Below are positions 24,555 to 39,500 of a DNA stretch of 64,000 nucleotides, piece by piece. The stretch covers positions 5,031,501 through 5,095,500 of the forward strand of contig NC_135566.1 in assembly GCF_964340395.1 (NCBI RefSeq), written 5' to 3'. The first letter of the stretch is position 1; each line of letters begins with the position of its first letter. The position numbers were made by a program, and so were the translations under genes. Origin of the DNA: Glandiceps talaboti (taxonomy: Eukaryota; Hemichordata; Enteropneusta; Spengelidae). Below the pieces are notes generated by a model that saw only the letters and a list, made by a program, of their open reading frames with translations, was not told the DNA's origin and did not search any database.

Positions 24555-27500
24555 CTTCACCACAACCCTAGCACTACTGAACCTTCAGTTCAGTTGTGCT
24601 AAAAATGCAAATTAACAGACTTCCATTTCAAATTGAAATTGCAAAGTTGTGGGTGTACCACATAAAACTGACCTAAAGTTAATTACTCTCAGCCGCAATC
24701 TAATTTCTATAATTTAATTTTCTTTTGTTGTGACATTCATTGAGTTAGGATAATTAACTAAATAAACTTTCTGAAAAATTCCATGCAAACAGGAAGAAGA
24801 ATTCTTCTTAATTAACATCTTGTCGTATTCCAACCATCATATACAAATGTACATCAATGGTAAATTCTGATGTAAACATAGCATGTCAACCTTGAAACTG
24901 CACTACAAGACCATACATGAATTCCCTTATATTTTTATCAGCTACATGTTAGTATTTGTTTTCAACTATTTTAGATCTATTTCAATGTATGCATAAATTC
25001 TGCAGAATTTTTTAAAGATATTGCAATTTCTCAAAATTTTCCAAATATTACATCAATTTTCATTAAATGCTATCCTACGATGATATTCACAAATGTAGGT
25101 CCAAAATTTTTGAAAATATCCAAAAATGTTTAAATATGTCAAAATTTTACACCGATATTCATCAAATGTTTTTGAAACATCTTGCTATGCTATTTCATTT
25201 ACAAGTGTAACTTCAGGTGCACTCACTCACATACATACATACATACACACATATGTATATATATATGCTATCACACAAACTCAAACTACCTATGCATACA
25301 AATCACATTATTATATTTTCTTCACTTTGCCTTGAATAAATTTACATTTCTTTTTCACTTTTTCTCTTCCATCAACTCAGATTTTCATATTTCATGGTAC
25401 GACAAAGAACAAAATTCTAGACTAGAGGGGGGTGCAGTGAATTGTCCTACCTCTAGTAGATTCCTTGGCCATGCTGGTCCATGATGCAATGGTCTGACTT
25501 GTGATATATGTCTTCCTAGACTACGATGTACACTACAGCATTCATCACATATTAGTATACCGTGATTTATGGATGCCCAGCCTGGATCTGAATATCAAGC
25601 AGAAAATACAAAAGGTTACCATAACAACATGGAAAGAAATAGTATCAACAAAGGGCCATCGATCAAACAGTAAATTAATAAAGATGTTACATGTATTATT
25701 GATAGAAATGATAATTTTGAGAGAATCACTACAAGATATATTTTTGTTGCGACCGCTAAATGGATAAAATCACCATGTATCCGAGTTCCCTGCAGATTTT
25801 AAGGAAGTGAAGTTGGCCGTTATTGAAACTTTTCAAACCTAACATCCTCCTAGTGCTAGTAAACAGAGGAGGAAAATCTGGTAAAATGTACATATATTAC
25901 CAGAACATGTATCATAATTTTGGTGGTGAACCTCAATAAAATGCCAGGGAAGCGTAGGTGGATTCCATCCTACCCATTGCCTCTAACAAAAACACCAAAT
26001 AAATCAAACTATATGCCACTATGGTATGTTCATGAAGTTCAAAGGGGAACGCCATTGCAGGAAATAAACTTTAATGTATTTTCATAAACTTTGGGTTCTG
26101 GAGAGTCATTTCATGATTTTACAACACACATATTGGATGCAATTGCTAAGAAACATTGAGTTGAAATGTTCTCCTCATTCATTGTTCATTGGATATCCTT
26201 GCAATGGACAAGCATTGTGAGACAATGTACGTCATGTTCGAGGGATTGTTGACTTTCCCCCTGGAAACAAATTATCAAATATCTTTCTTTCATTTTTCCC
26301 AGTAAAAATACATGCATAGTCTTGTCTTTCCACTGAGAGTTTCTTGGACATAAAAAAAGAGACATTTGAGAAATTACACTGGTTTCTGAGTAACAACAAA
26401 CAGTTCCATTAGTGATAAATTAAACTGTATACTGAACTCAAGAATCAATTTCATTTTTTTTTCAATTTGAATGCACGAATACGACTCTATTTCTCTTCAT
26501 CAGTTTCTCAATAGGTTCAGGTAATGGCAAGCAAGACTCAGGTACTTTATAATCCATATTATCACCTCATCAACTTTGTAAGCTTATCACCTTGTATGAT
26601 TAATTGTGAATGTACTGTATCCAGCATGGTGCTAACTCTTTATATGTTGTGTTGCATGATCAGAATATGTAATTGTATTTCATACATGCAGACATACTAA
26701 TATATTTATTACATTCATACCCTGTACGTCCTGTTTTAACAAGTTTGTTTATTGTCTGGGTATCAGTCGAGTGACCTTGCCAACAATTTGAACAAATTGG
26801 ATTGATTGGTATTGTGAAACTACGGCTATCTGGTGGTTGTGGTGGTGTCAGCAGTGTGGTGGATCATGGTGATGGTGGTATTGGTAATGTAAACAATAGT
26901 GGTAGTGGTAGTAATCAAACACCCTAGCTAAATCAGCATGGTGGTGGTGGTAGTGGTGGTGGTGGTGGTAGTGGTGGTGGTGGTGGTGGTAGTGGTGGTG
27001 GTGGTGATGGGGTGGTGGTGATGGTGGTGGTGGTGGTGGTGGTGGTGGTGGTGGTGTTGGTGATGGTGTTGGTGGTGGTGGCAGTGGTGAATTCATTCAA
27101 TTTCATTAAGCATTTTGAAAAGTTTGGGATCTGCCACAGTGGAAACTATTGTATGTGTATACATTTTGCCTAAGTGTACTAAAAACTTTTACAAAGTTCT
27201 TGTATATACCGGTAATACATTGGACAGTTGCAAATAATTCATGAGTATCCCGCCCACTGTGGGACTCATATAGAGAAAGTAATATACCTGAACCACAATA
27301 GAAAGCACTGATGGAAAATCCATCAATTGGATTGCAGCCAAGATTGCTAAATTTACCAACTCCTGACGGTACAGCAGACTGTATGAAACCACAATGGAGT
27401 TGCAAACTGTTCTATATTTATCACCTAGCAATTAGATTTTGTTTCCATTTAACTCTACTTTCAGCACACTAAAGTCAACACATGGGGATAGAATTATTCA

Positions 27501-30500
27501 TCAGCTGAACAAACCCAGACTGACTTGTGTGATAATCAACGTTAGAACTGTCATGTCTAAAACTACTTTATCTGCAGCAGACTACATGCATTGGTTCAAT
27601 AAATCGATTCTAGAAACATCTCAAAAACTAATCATTCTGTCATTCTGTTTTGCTTCTACTCTCATGTCTACTTCAATCTGTGAATTTTGTTGTAAACCAT
27701 ATAATACTGCTACACATATTGCTTAGATAAATATCCGAAAATTTCAGCATTACTGTAGGCTTCAATGCTACTGAAAAATTTATTCCCATCTAAATTTCAT
27801 CCAAGAATTAGATAAATTCACTCTCATCTAAATTTTGGTCAAAATTTCCAGATTTTCTGTATTTTATCACTTTAATTTGAAGCATGAATACTAAAGTATT
27901 TTCATAAATGATAAATCAGAGCAATATTTTAATATTATATCATACAATTCGAATAGATCAAAATTTACAAAAACATTTCTAATTTTCTTAAATTTACATT
28001 TGCTTTATGTTTTCAAGTATAATTTGGAATGTAAAAAAGTACCAACTTTCTTCATCTATCATCAAACTGAACAAAATTGATAAGAACGCAGACAGATATC
28101 ACACACAACTTAATTTTATAACACAACAAATCTAATCCTGCCAAAATTTTGTCAAAATTTTCCAAATTTTCTGAAATTTCTCTTTTTTTTAAATTTATTT
28201 TGGACAATAAATGACCAACTATGGCCATCCATCACCAATTTGGAGAAAAAAATTTGATAAGAAAGATGATCTATATCACACAACTCAATTTTATCCGAAG
28301 CAAGCGCTTATAAATAATACAAGAGACATCTTATCATTAGCAGTACATGTTCTAGCATCTGGATAAATGACAGCTCTACAGGGCAATTAACCTTGCCTGT
28401 AAGTTGAATACTTACAGACAGACACACTGACAGATAGGTTAGTCTTTCCTGTCTCAAAGCATACAAGGAAATTGTTTGCATTCATCTAAAGAATATCCCA
28501 TCCAACGAATCTGATACAAATTATTTTGCTCAAGGACTTCCATTTGAACAAACATTTTCATCCAGACCATCAAAACACATGAACTCATCTAAAACTATCT
28601 CATTGTTGCAATTGTATTCATCCACAAATTTTGTTTTCAAATTTCAAATTTTCATCAAGATGAGAGCAAGACCTCATTTTTCTAAATCTGTTTCATCTTT
28701 ATATTTTTCTGTTATTACAGAAGTCTGAACTCTACTGTAGAAATGTTTGATAAGTCCACTTACAAAAATAATAATGAACAGAAAATAAACTCAACTTTCA
28801 CAACTTCTAATGCAAATTAGGAGCATTGCAATGAATGTACATGTATATATAAAATACCATGACAACCAAATAAGAAATCTGTATACTGACATCGTATCAA
28901 AATATGCAAACTACACCATCCCCCTCCCCCCTCCACCCCTCCAAGCCTGCTTGGATGTAAATAGTCGGAACGTCTATACTTGATAAGATACCAGACGTTA
29001 CGAGAGGTATAATGTTAGAATTGGTGGTTTGTGGATTTAACATGAATTCAGTTCAATAGTCTGACATCATGGTCATTTTAACACCTTCTACCAGATAATT
29101 ATGTAGTTGATAAGCTGTAAACAGAACTGGTTTCACATGGCTGAAGATTGCTCTATTCACTGCAGACATGAAATGTTACCTGATAGCTGAGATGAAACGA
29201 CACATCATACATGTATCTTACAGACTAAGGTGTGAATTTAGTCAGAAATTCAACACATTTGTACTCAATTACAACAAAAGTACACTAAAAAGCTTAGAAC
29301 TAAACATCTGAACATCCTGACAAATTTCCATATATGTATAACCCATTAGTTTAATTTCATAGGCTTAATTCCACCAAGACTAGAGAAACTACAAAGTCTT
29401 TACTTCTTAGAAAATTATAGTCTGAGTAGACATTAGGGAAGAACATTACGTCAGTATTTACCTTTCTTCATTTTGTGGATGTTTCATGCCTGACTTCATT
29501 TGACAGTTTCATTATCGTTATCAAAACAATAATTAATCATTTTATGAAGAAAATTCCTACGGGAAATTAAGACTTCTGAAACAAATTTCACGTCTGATGA
29601 AATATGAAAGGGTTTAACATTCTTGAAAAAAGTGTCATGGATCAGAAAAGATAAAGATACAGACGAGAAGAATATCATGACAAAATTTGCTTTTTGATCA
29701 ATCTTTAAAAATGTGAGAATTAATACCTTGTGACATAATGCTGTTGGACAATTTCTCTAATCTTGATGTCAATCTTAGGGTATGTTATCAGTTCAACTAT
29801 TGCCTAGTCTTGTAGTAAGAACCGGATCTGTGCTTGGAAGGTTGTCACACAAAAGCCATAGATGACAATACCACTGGTGTGCAACTTTCAGTTGTAGACA
29901 CAATTGATGTATACCTTCAGTGCAATGCAACTTTCAGTCACTACATCAAAAGAAAGCTCAGCAATTGAACAGCTAGACTAACTTTTGTCGTGGGTATTTT
30001 TCAGTTATGTATTTATATCAAATAACGCAAGTTGTAGATACGTGTTAACACTGACAGGATGCAAATGGTGATACAACCGAAATATTCACTATTATTAATC
30101 TCTGAGTGTGAATAACTCTTCACCATGGAAAGTATGATATGGCAAGATGTGGAATCACTGGACTTAAAAAGTTTAGCTAAGCTTAAAACGGATGATGTGA
30201 ATAGAACTGGTAGATAAATTTCATTTAAACAGGTATATATTCCTGACACTCCTAGCTCCTAACTAGTGTAGTGTGGAAAAGTTTGTCGTTACCACATACA
30301 TATAGGACGGTATACACAAAGTCATGTACAATGTATGCTTACAAACGGAACAAGATCAGGAAGAGGTCACGAAACCTCTATTAGGTGTCCTCATTCAATG
30401 TTTGCACTGACACAGACACCAAACAATTTTTGACTCCTAGCAGAGGTGGAAAAGCTTCTCATACATATTGCTGGTTGTGTGGTTAAAATATAACTGCTGT

Positions 30501-33500
30501 ATTAGTATATTTATGCAGCATAGCTTTTGTAGAATTCACATACAATTTGTAATCATGTACAATGGATCTATAGCAATAGTAATAAAGTTATATAATATAC
30601 CATGTGACAGCAGCCTCTGTCAAGGATCACCATATCATATCATATATTCATAACCACAGCCTCGTACATGGATTTAAACTCCATCGCCTGTGGCTGTTAT
30701 TGTACACGTAACTGAGCCAATGCATTCAAGTGCAAAATCGCTTATTCACCCATCAAAAGTTGTATCATACTATGTATCCTAAAAAGTAGCATACAACACA
30801 ACTATATCAAATCATGGTGTACCTGTTTGCATACAAAGATCACAGAAAAGACCTTAGCGGCAAGAAACATGTTAAATATAGCATAACACATTCAGCTACG
30901 AGAGTACATCCATAGTTGCAATTGATATACAAAATGTCTACAACGAAACTCCTGGTGGCAGCATTACCGTTCAGGCAACGGTATGCCACACATTACATCC
31001 TGCATCCGATACAAGCACACAGAAGACTTCAACAAGCTGTACCACTACACTACAAGCAATATATGAACTCCTATTTCGCTAGACTAGGTAAGGTCAATTG
31101 GCACTACAACATTTCTATTTGAACAGGACAACTAAAATTGTAAAGAAATCCAGAGTAATTCTAAGAGCAGTAAATCACACTTTATCAAATTATGAAAAGA
31201 TTTCTCTCATAAACTGGTAACCATGGTAACCAAAAGACACAGAAAATCTAATAAACTGGCTAGTACATGAAGTTTAAATCACTTCTCATTCTTCCAAGGT
31301 GATCAGTATTCAATATAGGTAAGATGAAGGCTGTACATGTACAAGCAGAACATACAAGTGAATTACAGACAGACCTTCAGACAACAAGATTACTTTCACT
31401 ATATTTTCATGACTGAAAATTACGCCACTTTTTTTTTTTTTTGGGGGGGGGGGGGGGATTTCAAGCACTTAACTTATTTGGTTAGGTCAGATGGTCATTC
31501 AAGTATATGACAGAACCCCATGACACATGAGTGCAAGTGTGGCATACTTATGGTATTTGCATGAGTGCTTGCAGTGTTCTCTACAGCCTTACTTTCAAGA
31601 GGGTAGTAAGTGAAAGTGCAGCAGAAAACACTGCAAGCACGAGTGCAAATACACCTGAGTACCCACACTGGCATTCACACAGCATGGGGTTATGTTATTA
31701 TTACATATGTTTATCCAAAACAGCATATTCCTGTAAAATGATACTATTCGATCGCACACTTTCATATACATGTACAATGAACCATCGTGCTCTCATTTGC
31801 ATATCATTCACAAGCAGATATCATATGCAGTAATGTTTTCGGCATTGCACCACAGTACCACTAGTATGATCGTGCAACAGTGCAAGTAATCTCTCAGTCT
31901 GGTATATGTAATGGGATAATGGGAGAGGAAGGGGGAGGAAGGGGGTTTGAACTGATAATCGGTTTACAGTGAACACAAAAGCAAAAGTGAACCAATTCAA
32001 ATCCATTCAGTTCTCTCATGGGGATATAAACCGGTTTCTAACCAATTTAATAACTGAATTAATTTCAGTTGAATCGGTTTTGAATCAATTCATATAGGGA
32101 CAAGGCCTATGGAACATTGCTATTTTTGATGTTTTATGATGCACTCGCTGATAAGTCTTGGTACAAGGGTAATGTGACAAATATATGAACTGTACATGTT
32201 AAAATCATCAAGGTGATCTTGGGACCAATAAAATCTTATCACTGTTTAATATTTAGGCAATGAACTGAAGTGATCCCCACTTAGTAATGACCTTGGTGAG
32301 GTTCTCATGGAAACATGAATATAAACAATACATCCATGTACACTATTCCCTCATGACAGAACATATGAAAGCTTGTTCCTGGTCTTTAAAAGAACTTTGG
32401 GGTAAACATCTTGTTTTCAACAAAGAATCAACAATCTCACCGTATTTGGCAGCCATATTGGATTCTAAATGGCTAACATTTTGAACTATATTCCAAAGAT
32501 TTGTATGTTCACCCCTTATTGTTTTTCTGATTGAACTGAGAACATTTTCTTGAATAAAGTGACAGAAAAAGTTTAAAGGTACACTCTGTCTAAAACGTTT
32601 CATTTCTGCTAAATCTATTTACTATACTTAACATGCAGTCCCACATTCTAGAATAGATGTGAAATCATTACTATTCTCAATCTTCTACCAAATCACTAGG
32701 TTACGTCAGTGAAACACTTCCGTTGTGTACACAACTTTCTACTTAAACCCCTGTTTTTCACATTCCTGGCTTCTTATTTCACCATTGAAATGTTAATCTT
32801 GGTACACTCTGAAAACACTGCATATTTGTACATGTACTTCAACTGTTACTTTTACTTTCAAATACTTCTCAGGTGACATAACATCATGAATATTCATAAT
32901 ATATAATGTCATGCATATTCATGAGATAAAGGTTGACAAAACAGAGTTGGAAATCACACGATGGCCAAGGTTCTCAAATAATGTCTTCTTTACATGTATT
33001 TGAGTTTTCCATGGAAATAAAACTGAACCCAACTCTAACTTTAGAATAGCAGAAGTACATTTGTTGGCAAGTTGCCAGATAAAATACAAAATATATCGGT
33101 CACCTTTGCTGCACGCATTGGGAATGAAACAGGTGAGATAACATGAATTATTACTGAAACACTTCATAACATTTATTCACAAATTTTGTTTTTATCTTTA
33201 TTTTCAGGGAGTGGGGTGTCACTATTTTGAACATAAGTAATATTAATACACGGTTCTAAAACTGCTATTGAAAGAGTGCATATTATGAAAGTACCAATAG
33301 ACTCACTAACAAGGTTAACCTTGATAATTAAAATTTAAAGAGGAGAATGCAATAACATTCTTAATATAGTAAGTAACACACATACATATACATATATCAA
33401 CCACATAGGTCATAGATCATAGGTCATAGGTCACAGGTCATATGTCATCTCAAGGACATGATCAATGACAACCAATATTGACAATAATTACTGACTGTAA

Positions 33501-36500
33501 TTCAAAATGAATAGAAACCATTGTTTGACAAATATCTAATTACTTCACTATTAGGCTTGTATCCTTAACATAATGTTATTATCATCATATTATCAAATAT
33601 TAGTTTTATACATGGAAGCCTGACCTGGTGTGCACTTTCAATATTAATAGAGTTTCTGATAATTATAGAAATTTAGTCAATCTGATGTAAAGTTATTGAA
33701 TCTGTCCACACATCAATATGGAAAGCTACTTGGCTAGTAAGGAGGAGATCAATATTCCAATGTAGGATAAAAAGATAAATTTGTTTAGGTAGGCCTCAGG
33801 AACCCCCCTCCCCTCCCCACCTCAAACTTAATTGGCCAAAATTCTACATTGTTTCAGACAGCACAATCAGTGTACAATCAGCATGTTGTATATAGTATTA
33901 TAAATACAAAGCCAGTATGTAGTGAGAAAATTGCTTTTATTGGTACTTCATGTATTTTGTGCAGTGTATTTATAAGTATACTATATTGAAAATTCTTCTA
34001 TTTCTCGATTTGACATTTTTTTAGAAATATTTGCTCTTAGGGTACAATTCGATTCCATTAAAAGTCAAATCGTATGTTGTCGGATAAGAACTAAAATGGC
34101 TCTGAAATACATCATTATGAAAACATCACCATTATGCATATTGACTACATATCCAATGCACCTTTTCAGGACACATACTCAAGTAGTTAATTTGCATATG
34201 TGTCTATTTCAAAAGAATTGCAAGCGCTAACATTTCCCTTGAGCAGGAATTTTAGTATCAGTAAAAACTATAACCTTTCAAAACTCAAAACACATATTTT
34301 GATCTTCGGCCCTTAATAATAGATATACGAATTATCTGAATGTATGCATACACATATGAATTCTTATAGTACCTCTAATCTCATAAATTCAGAGTGTAGT
34401 CTTATACACATGACACTTGACAGGATACATGTATATCTTATTCTGTATGCAGATCACACATCACTGTAAAAGTTCGAACAAAGCCAAGATGTGTTCAATT
34501 TGACAGTTTGAATTTGACAGGCACAATTTACAAGCTGATTCCACATGCAAAGTTTACTGATAACAAACCATATACTATCCCTTCCAAAGTATGGATATGA
34601 CTAACTTTGTCAATGTTTGCGGAACCAAATTTTGGGGAACTTTACACAGCACTGTAATAAGTATGCACAATCCTTAATGCATTCAATTTGTTAATTGGAA
34701 TTTTGACACACTCTACAGCTGATTCTATATGCAACACTCTCTGACGACAATCATCAAATACTATCCTTCCAAATTCAGAACATGACTCAATTTTGTCAAC
34801 ATTTGCATCATCAAATTTTCATAGACACTACATGTACACTGTCCTTACAAAATCTGAGTATGGCTGACTGACAATGAGGTCTATATTTACAACAATCAAG
34901 TCTGACAGACTACAGAATCTATGAAAGGTACCTACCAATTGCAAAAATTCAATAAACATTCATCTAAACTCAAATGTTAAACTCTCTTGCTCTTTTTAAA
35001 TGTTTGAACTTTAATTTGACTTTATATTTTGCTTCAAATGGCTGAAAAAGAAAAATACCAGAGAATACTACATAAATATTACATATGCTGTCAACTCAAT
35101 GAACACTTTCAGTATAATCCATGCATCATTTTCTGTTCACTCAGTGCTAACATGTCGATACAAATCAGTGTAAAATGTTGCTGTCTAGTTACTGAGTAGG
35201 TTTCACCATCAATACAGGTTTAATATACATGATACACGACATAAATCATAGTCTGACTCTTAGCTGCAGTGTTCTCGGACTGGGTACGAATTTTTGCTGT
35301 GTTCTCAGACAGGGCATGAATAGTTGCAGTGTTCTCAGACAGGGTACGAATAGTTGCTGTGTTCTCAGACAGGGTACAAATAGTTGCAGTGTTCTCAGAC
35401 AGGGCACGAATTTTTGCTGTGTTCTCAGACAGGGTACGAATAGTTGCAGTGTTCTCAGACAGGGTACGAATTTTTGCAGTGTTCTCAGACAGGGTACGAA
35501 TTGTTGCAGTGTTCTCAGACAGGGCACGAATAGTTGCCGTGTTCTCAGACAGGGTACAAATAGTTGCAGCGTTCTCAGACAGGGTACAAATAATTGCAGT
35601 GTTCTCAGACAGGGCACGAATAGTTGCCGTGTTCTCAGACAGGGTACAAATAGTTGCAGCGTTCTCAGACAGGGCACGAATAGCTGCAGTGTTCTCAGAC
35701 AGGGCACGAATTGTTGCAGTGTTCTCAGACAGGGTACGAATAGTTGCTGTGTTCTCAGAAATGCAGACATCATCATCTAGTGATTTTCATGCTTCTATAC
35801 ACAAAAACTCCTTTCTGTGTTTCACAATAATAGGCCCAATACAAGGACTGATCCAAAGAAGACAATGATATCTTTACTCCGGATCAGATCACTCTAAACT
35901 GATATGCATACTTGTAATTTTCACCACTGCCACTGGCAATGAAATGGTTTGATAAAATAAAGCGTGATTCAGATATTATACAAATAACGTAGGTAGGTTG
36001 GAGATTGATTTATATACAGTGCCTCTATCAGTCTATGCTATTGTAATGATGCTGGCCAAGTGAGTCAGTCAGTCAGTCAGCCATATTGTTTTTGAAAGTT
36101 ATACTGAAAACACAATGACATCATGACATTACTGCACATATCCTGTTCAATCATGGAGATCATGTTACACTACATTGTGTGTATCTACCTGCTTTTAGAA
36201 AGGATGGTATTTACAAAAACTCAATCACTTTGTTCTTAATCCTTCTAATGCAAACACAGCATGGCAAATCATGTATACATATTCAGCCTGAAAAAAGTCA
36301 AGTATTACACCATACACATATATACCTACCTGGGTACACAGTAAAATTTATAGTCCAAAAAGTGTTTTTGTTAAGAGCGATAAGCAGCTAAAATGCAATG
36401 TGGGGGGGGGGGGGGGGGGGGGGGGTCCCAAACAAAATTATGGCAGATTGTATTGGTTACTTTACTCCTTTTCCCCTTTCTGTACTGTCACTGGGATACC

Positions 36501-39500
36501 CAACCTTATAAAAAACAATGACAAAATATGTAACACTACTAGGCCAGTGCCAGAATTCTTCTCTCTCTTCCCAGGGTTCTGTAACATTAGTGAACACAAG
36601 ATTATCATCAGACATACACGTTGACAAAGAACACAATCGAAGAATGTATCTACATCAGTGTAAAATTTTCGTGTCCAAAGAAATCAATATTTCATACAAA
36701 CTTTTCATTATTCACATCAAAATTACGCATCTGTCAGACAGTTTTGACAGGAGACACCAAATGATAAATCAAATTTTTATCATCTGTCTGGGATCAACAA
36801 AAGATACAATTCTACTTCAAAGTTCTAATCACTTTCATTCAGAACTGGCTTGACATTAGAAGATGAATAATGATTATATAAACAAAACAGAACAGTGGAA
36901 GGTTTGGCAAGGAAATGAACATCATAGTAACTGTTATGCAAATAAGTTTTATTGTTATGTAAATATTGCAAATGAACACTATACAGGGTTCCTGAACCCA
37001 TAATCCATCAAAACTGTTCAGTTTTGTAACTCTCGTAACATATGTGTCATATGAGAGGGATTTTATTTGACATAATCTCCAAATAAGATCAATTATTTAT
37101 CCTTTCAGCTTTCTCTGCAGCTGTCTCCTTTGTATGTCCTCCGCCATCATATAAAATCACAGTGGCAACTTGACGATACCTGTAATTGTAAAATTTGTGT
37201 GCTGTGCACTTGTATAGGTATCGGCTGTTAACACAGCTGCTTTCTACTCTTACATTTGTACAAATAAACTACAAAATGTATACACAATAAACCCTTTCTT
37301 GAAGAATCATAAATTTTTATCGTTTCCTTCAATGTGTTGGATTCTCTGCGAAAAGTGTAATTCACTCTATATCATCAGCTTTATCAGACACTAACAGACA
37401 AGACAAGTCAGATATTACATGTAGAAATTATTCAATAACAATTTTCAAATGTAATATTAAATTGCATGTAACGGGACTGTAAACCTGAAAATTTATTTTT
37501 CCTTATTTATTTTCAGAAAACACAAATGTAAAAATAAGTAGTGACTAAAATGCCTGTACATGAACAAAATGTACCAGTCTGGTAATTGGCAAAAAAATTA
37601 GTCTTTGAGAACTAGCTGAAGACTGTAAAATCACAAAATGTTCTCATGGTGAAACTATTGAGGTTTACATGTACAGTATATTGTAACATCATTTCTAGTT
37701 TGTGTTTATCTTGGTTGAAAGCTTGGTTTCTATGATAGTACCACACAGTGACATACACTGAAATAAATTATTTGTAAATTTAGAATATCAAAATAGGTAA
37801 TGTAAAAATTTTAAAAAATATTCAAAATTAAAAAATTATAAAGTAATGATACAACTGTGGGCTTGACGAAATGTTTGATGAGATTAATCCGTAGCTAAAA
37901 GATTACAACTAAGTGTTTGAATAATTTACATTGGCAATGTAATCTTCTGTCTGCAAAGAGACAGCTGTATGTATGACTGGCCTACACAGGAAATTAGATC
38001 TACAGTTCAATATGTCTGACTGAAACAAGTTGTTTTTACAAACTTTAGTTTCATTCCCTTCGAGCATTATAACACCGAGAGACACTGAGTAGGCAAAATT
38101 AGTAGTTTATATTTATAAAGTTATTGTGAACAGTAAAGGATATATGTATATGTGTTAATATTCTTCAATAAATCATTAGGAACTATTTCTGTATGCAAGA
38201 CTGCATATGAAATACTTTTATTAAATTCATATAATTTTTTCTGAATTGACAGGAGAATTATCGAAATGTTTAATAATTTTTACTATAAATAAGGAATTAA
38301 TTCTGTATCCATGCAACACTGAATATGAAATTAGTCTTTCATTTTTCTGAATAAACCGGATGATTAATTGAAGAGTTGGTTTTTACTCACAAATTATTTA
38401 TACAGTTCAACACAAATCATGCCGGTATGTCTGTATTAAAAGTGTCTGTATATTCATGACTGGTTAAACAGCAACACCCATGCTGATGTTGAGCTATTAC
38501 CATGACAACAAGTACTCTTTCAAGTCTTTGCGCACAGAACAACCCATGGTGATTGCTGATGTTCTGCCTTGTATTCACACAGCAAAACCCATGGTGATGT
38601 TTAGTGATGTGTAAGTATATACTGTACAATCGTTATGCACTCATACAGCTCAACCCATGCTGATGTTAACTAGGCTTCTTAATGCAATCTTAGTGCACTT
38701 TAAAAGTAAACCCGACGGTGGTCTGTTCATAGCAGTTTATAAGTGTAACATGGTGTTAATGGCAAAACTGAGAATGGATTAACATATATATCACACAATA
38801 GTAAACCCAAGAACGTGCTGATGAGACATCATTGAAAATTTGGGAATCACTTTCCAAAACTAAAAATTCCATTTTACATTTTGCAATAATTGGTTCACAC
38901 TTTATATACTACATATATGTATTTGTAACACTTTGTATTGAATCTGCACTAGTTTAAAAGTTGTAGTGTGAACAACGCTTTCTTGGTTATCCGAACTTTC
39001 ATTGACCAGTACAGAACTATGTATCCAGTTCACACATACTTTTACATCAGTTATGTTATTTCAGCACTAATGTAGAAGTTGTAAGCATGAATCATACAAT
39101 GAAAAAGGCCTGTAAATCTGTTGTCCATCCCAACTTTAATTGGTCAGTGTACCACAATAATCCAGGTCACATATACTATGTACATTGTAAATATATAGAT
39201 TTTTTATAGTAAACGGTCATGTTAAAGCAGCACTGGTGTAAACAATTATTATATGAACAATGCTTAAAGGGAAACACTACTCCAGGAAATTAAGACATTG
39301 TCAAAAACTATGGGGGCTGGAGAGTTATTTCATGATTTTACATCATATACAATTACTTGTGATTTCAGAAAAACATCAACATGATCTTGTGCCATTATAG
39401 CATATCTTTGCTGTGGAACACTGCATCATGGGAATCTGCAGAAATAATATATTCAAATTGCACAATGAATATTCATGAGATGTTTTACACTTTTAGGGAA

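Noticed and set aside
26826-27096. Proline/histidine-rich small protein on the minus strand
   Set aside because: Translation of a GGT trinucleotide tract, low complexity and inside GIT intron 1.
30949-31088. Possible plus-strand exon beginning [20 protein letters not shown] with a gtaagg donor
   Set aside because: No recognisable family, no partner exon in frame nearby, and the length is within chance for A+T-rich DNA.
35262-35758. CRISPR array (regular 30-bp repeats)
   Set aside because: Units are contiguous with no unique spacers, no cas genes, and the DNA is an animal intron.
35229-35868. Three ~180-codon open frames with ten-residue repeats
   Set aside because: Overlapping frames on both strands of a 30-bp minisatellite; no flanking exons, no start context and no known family.
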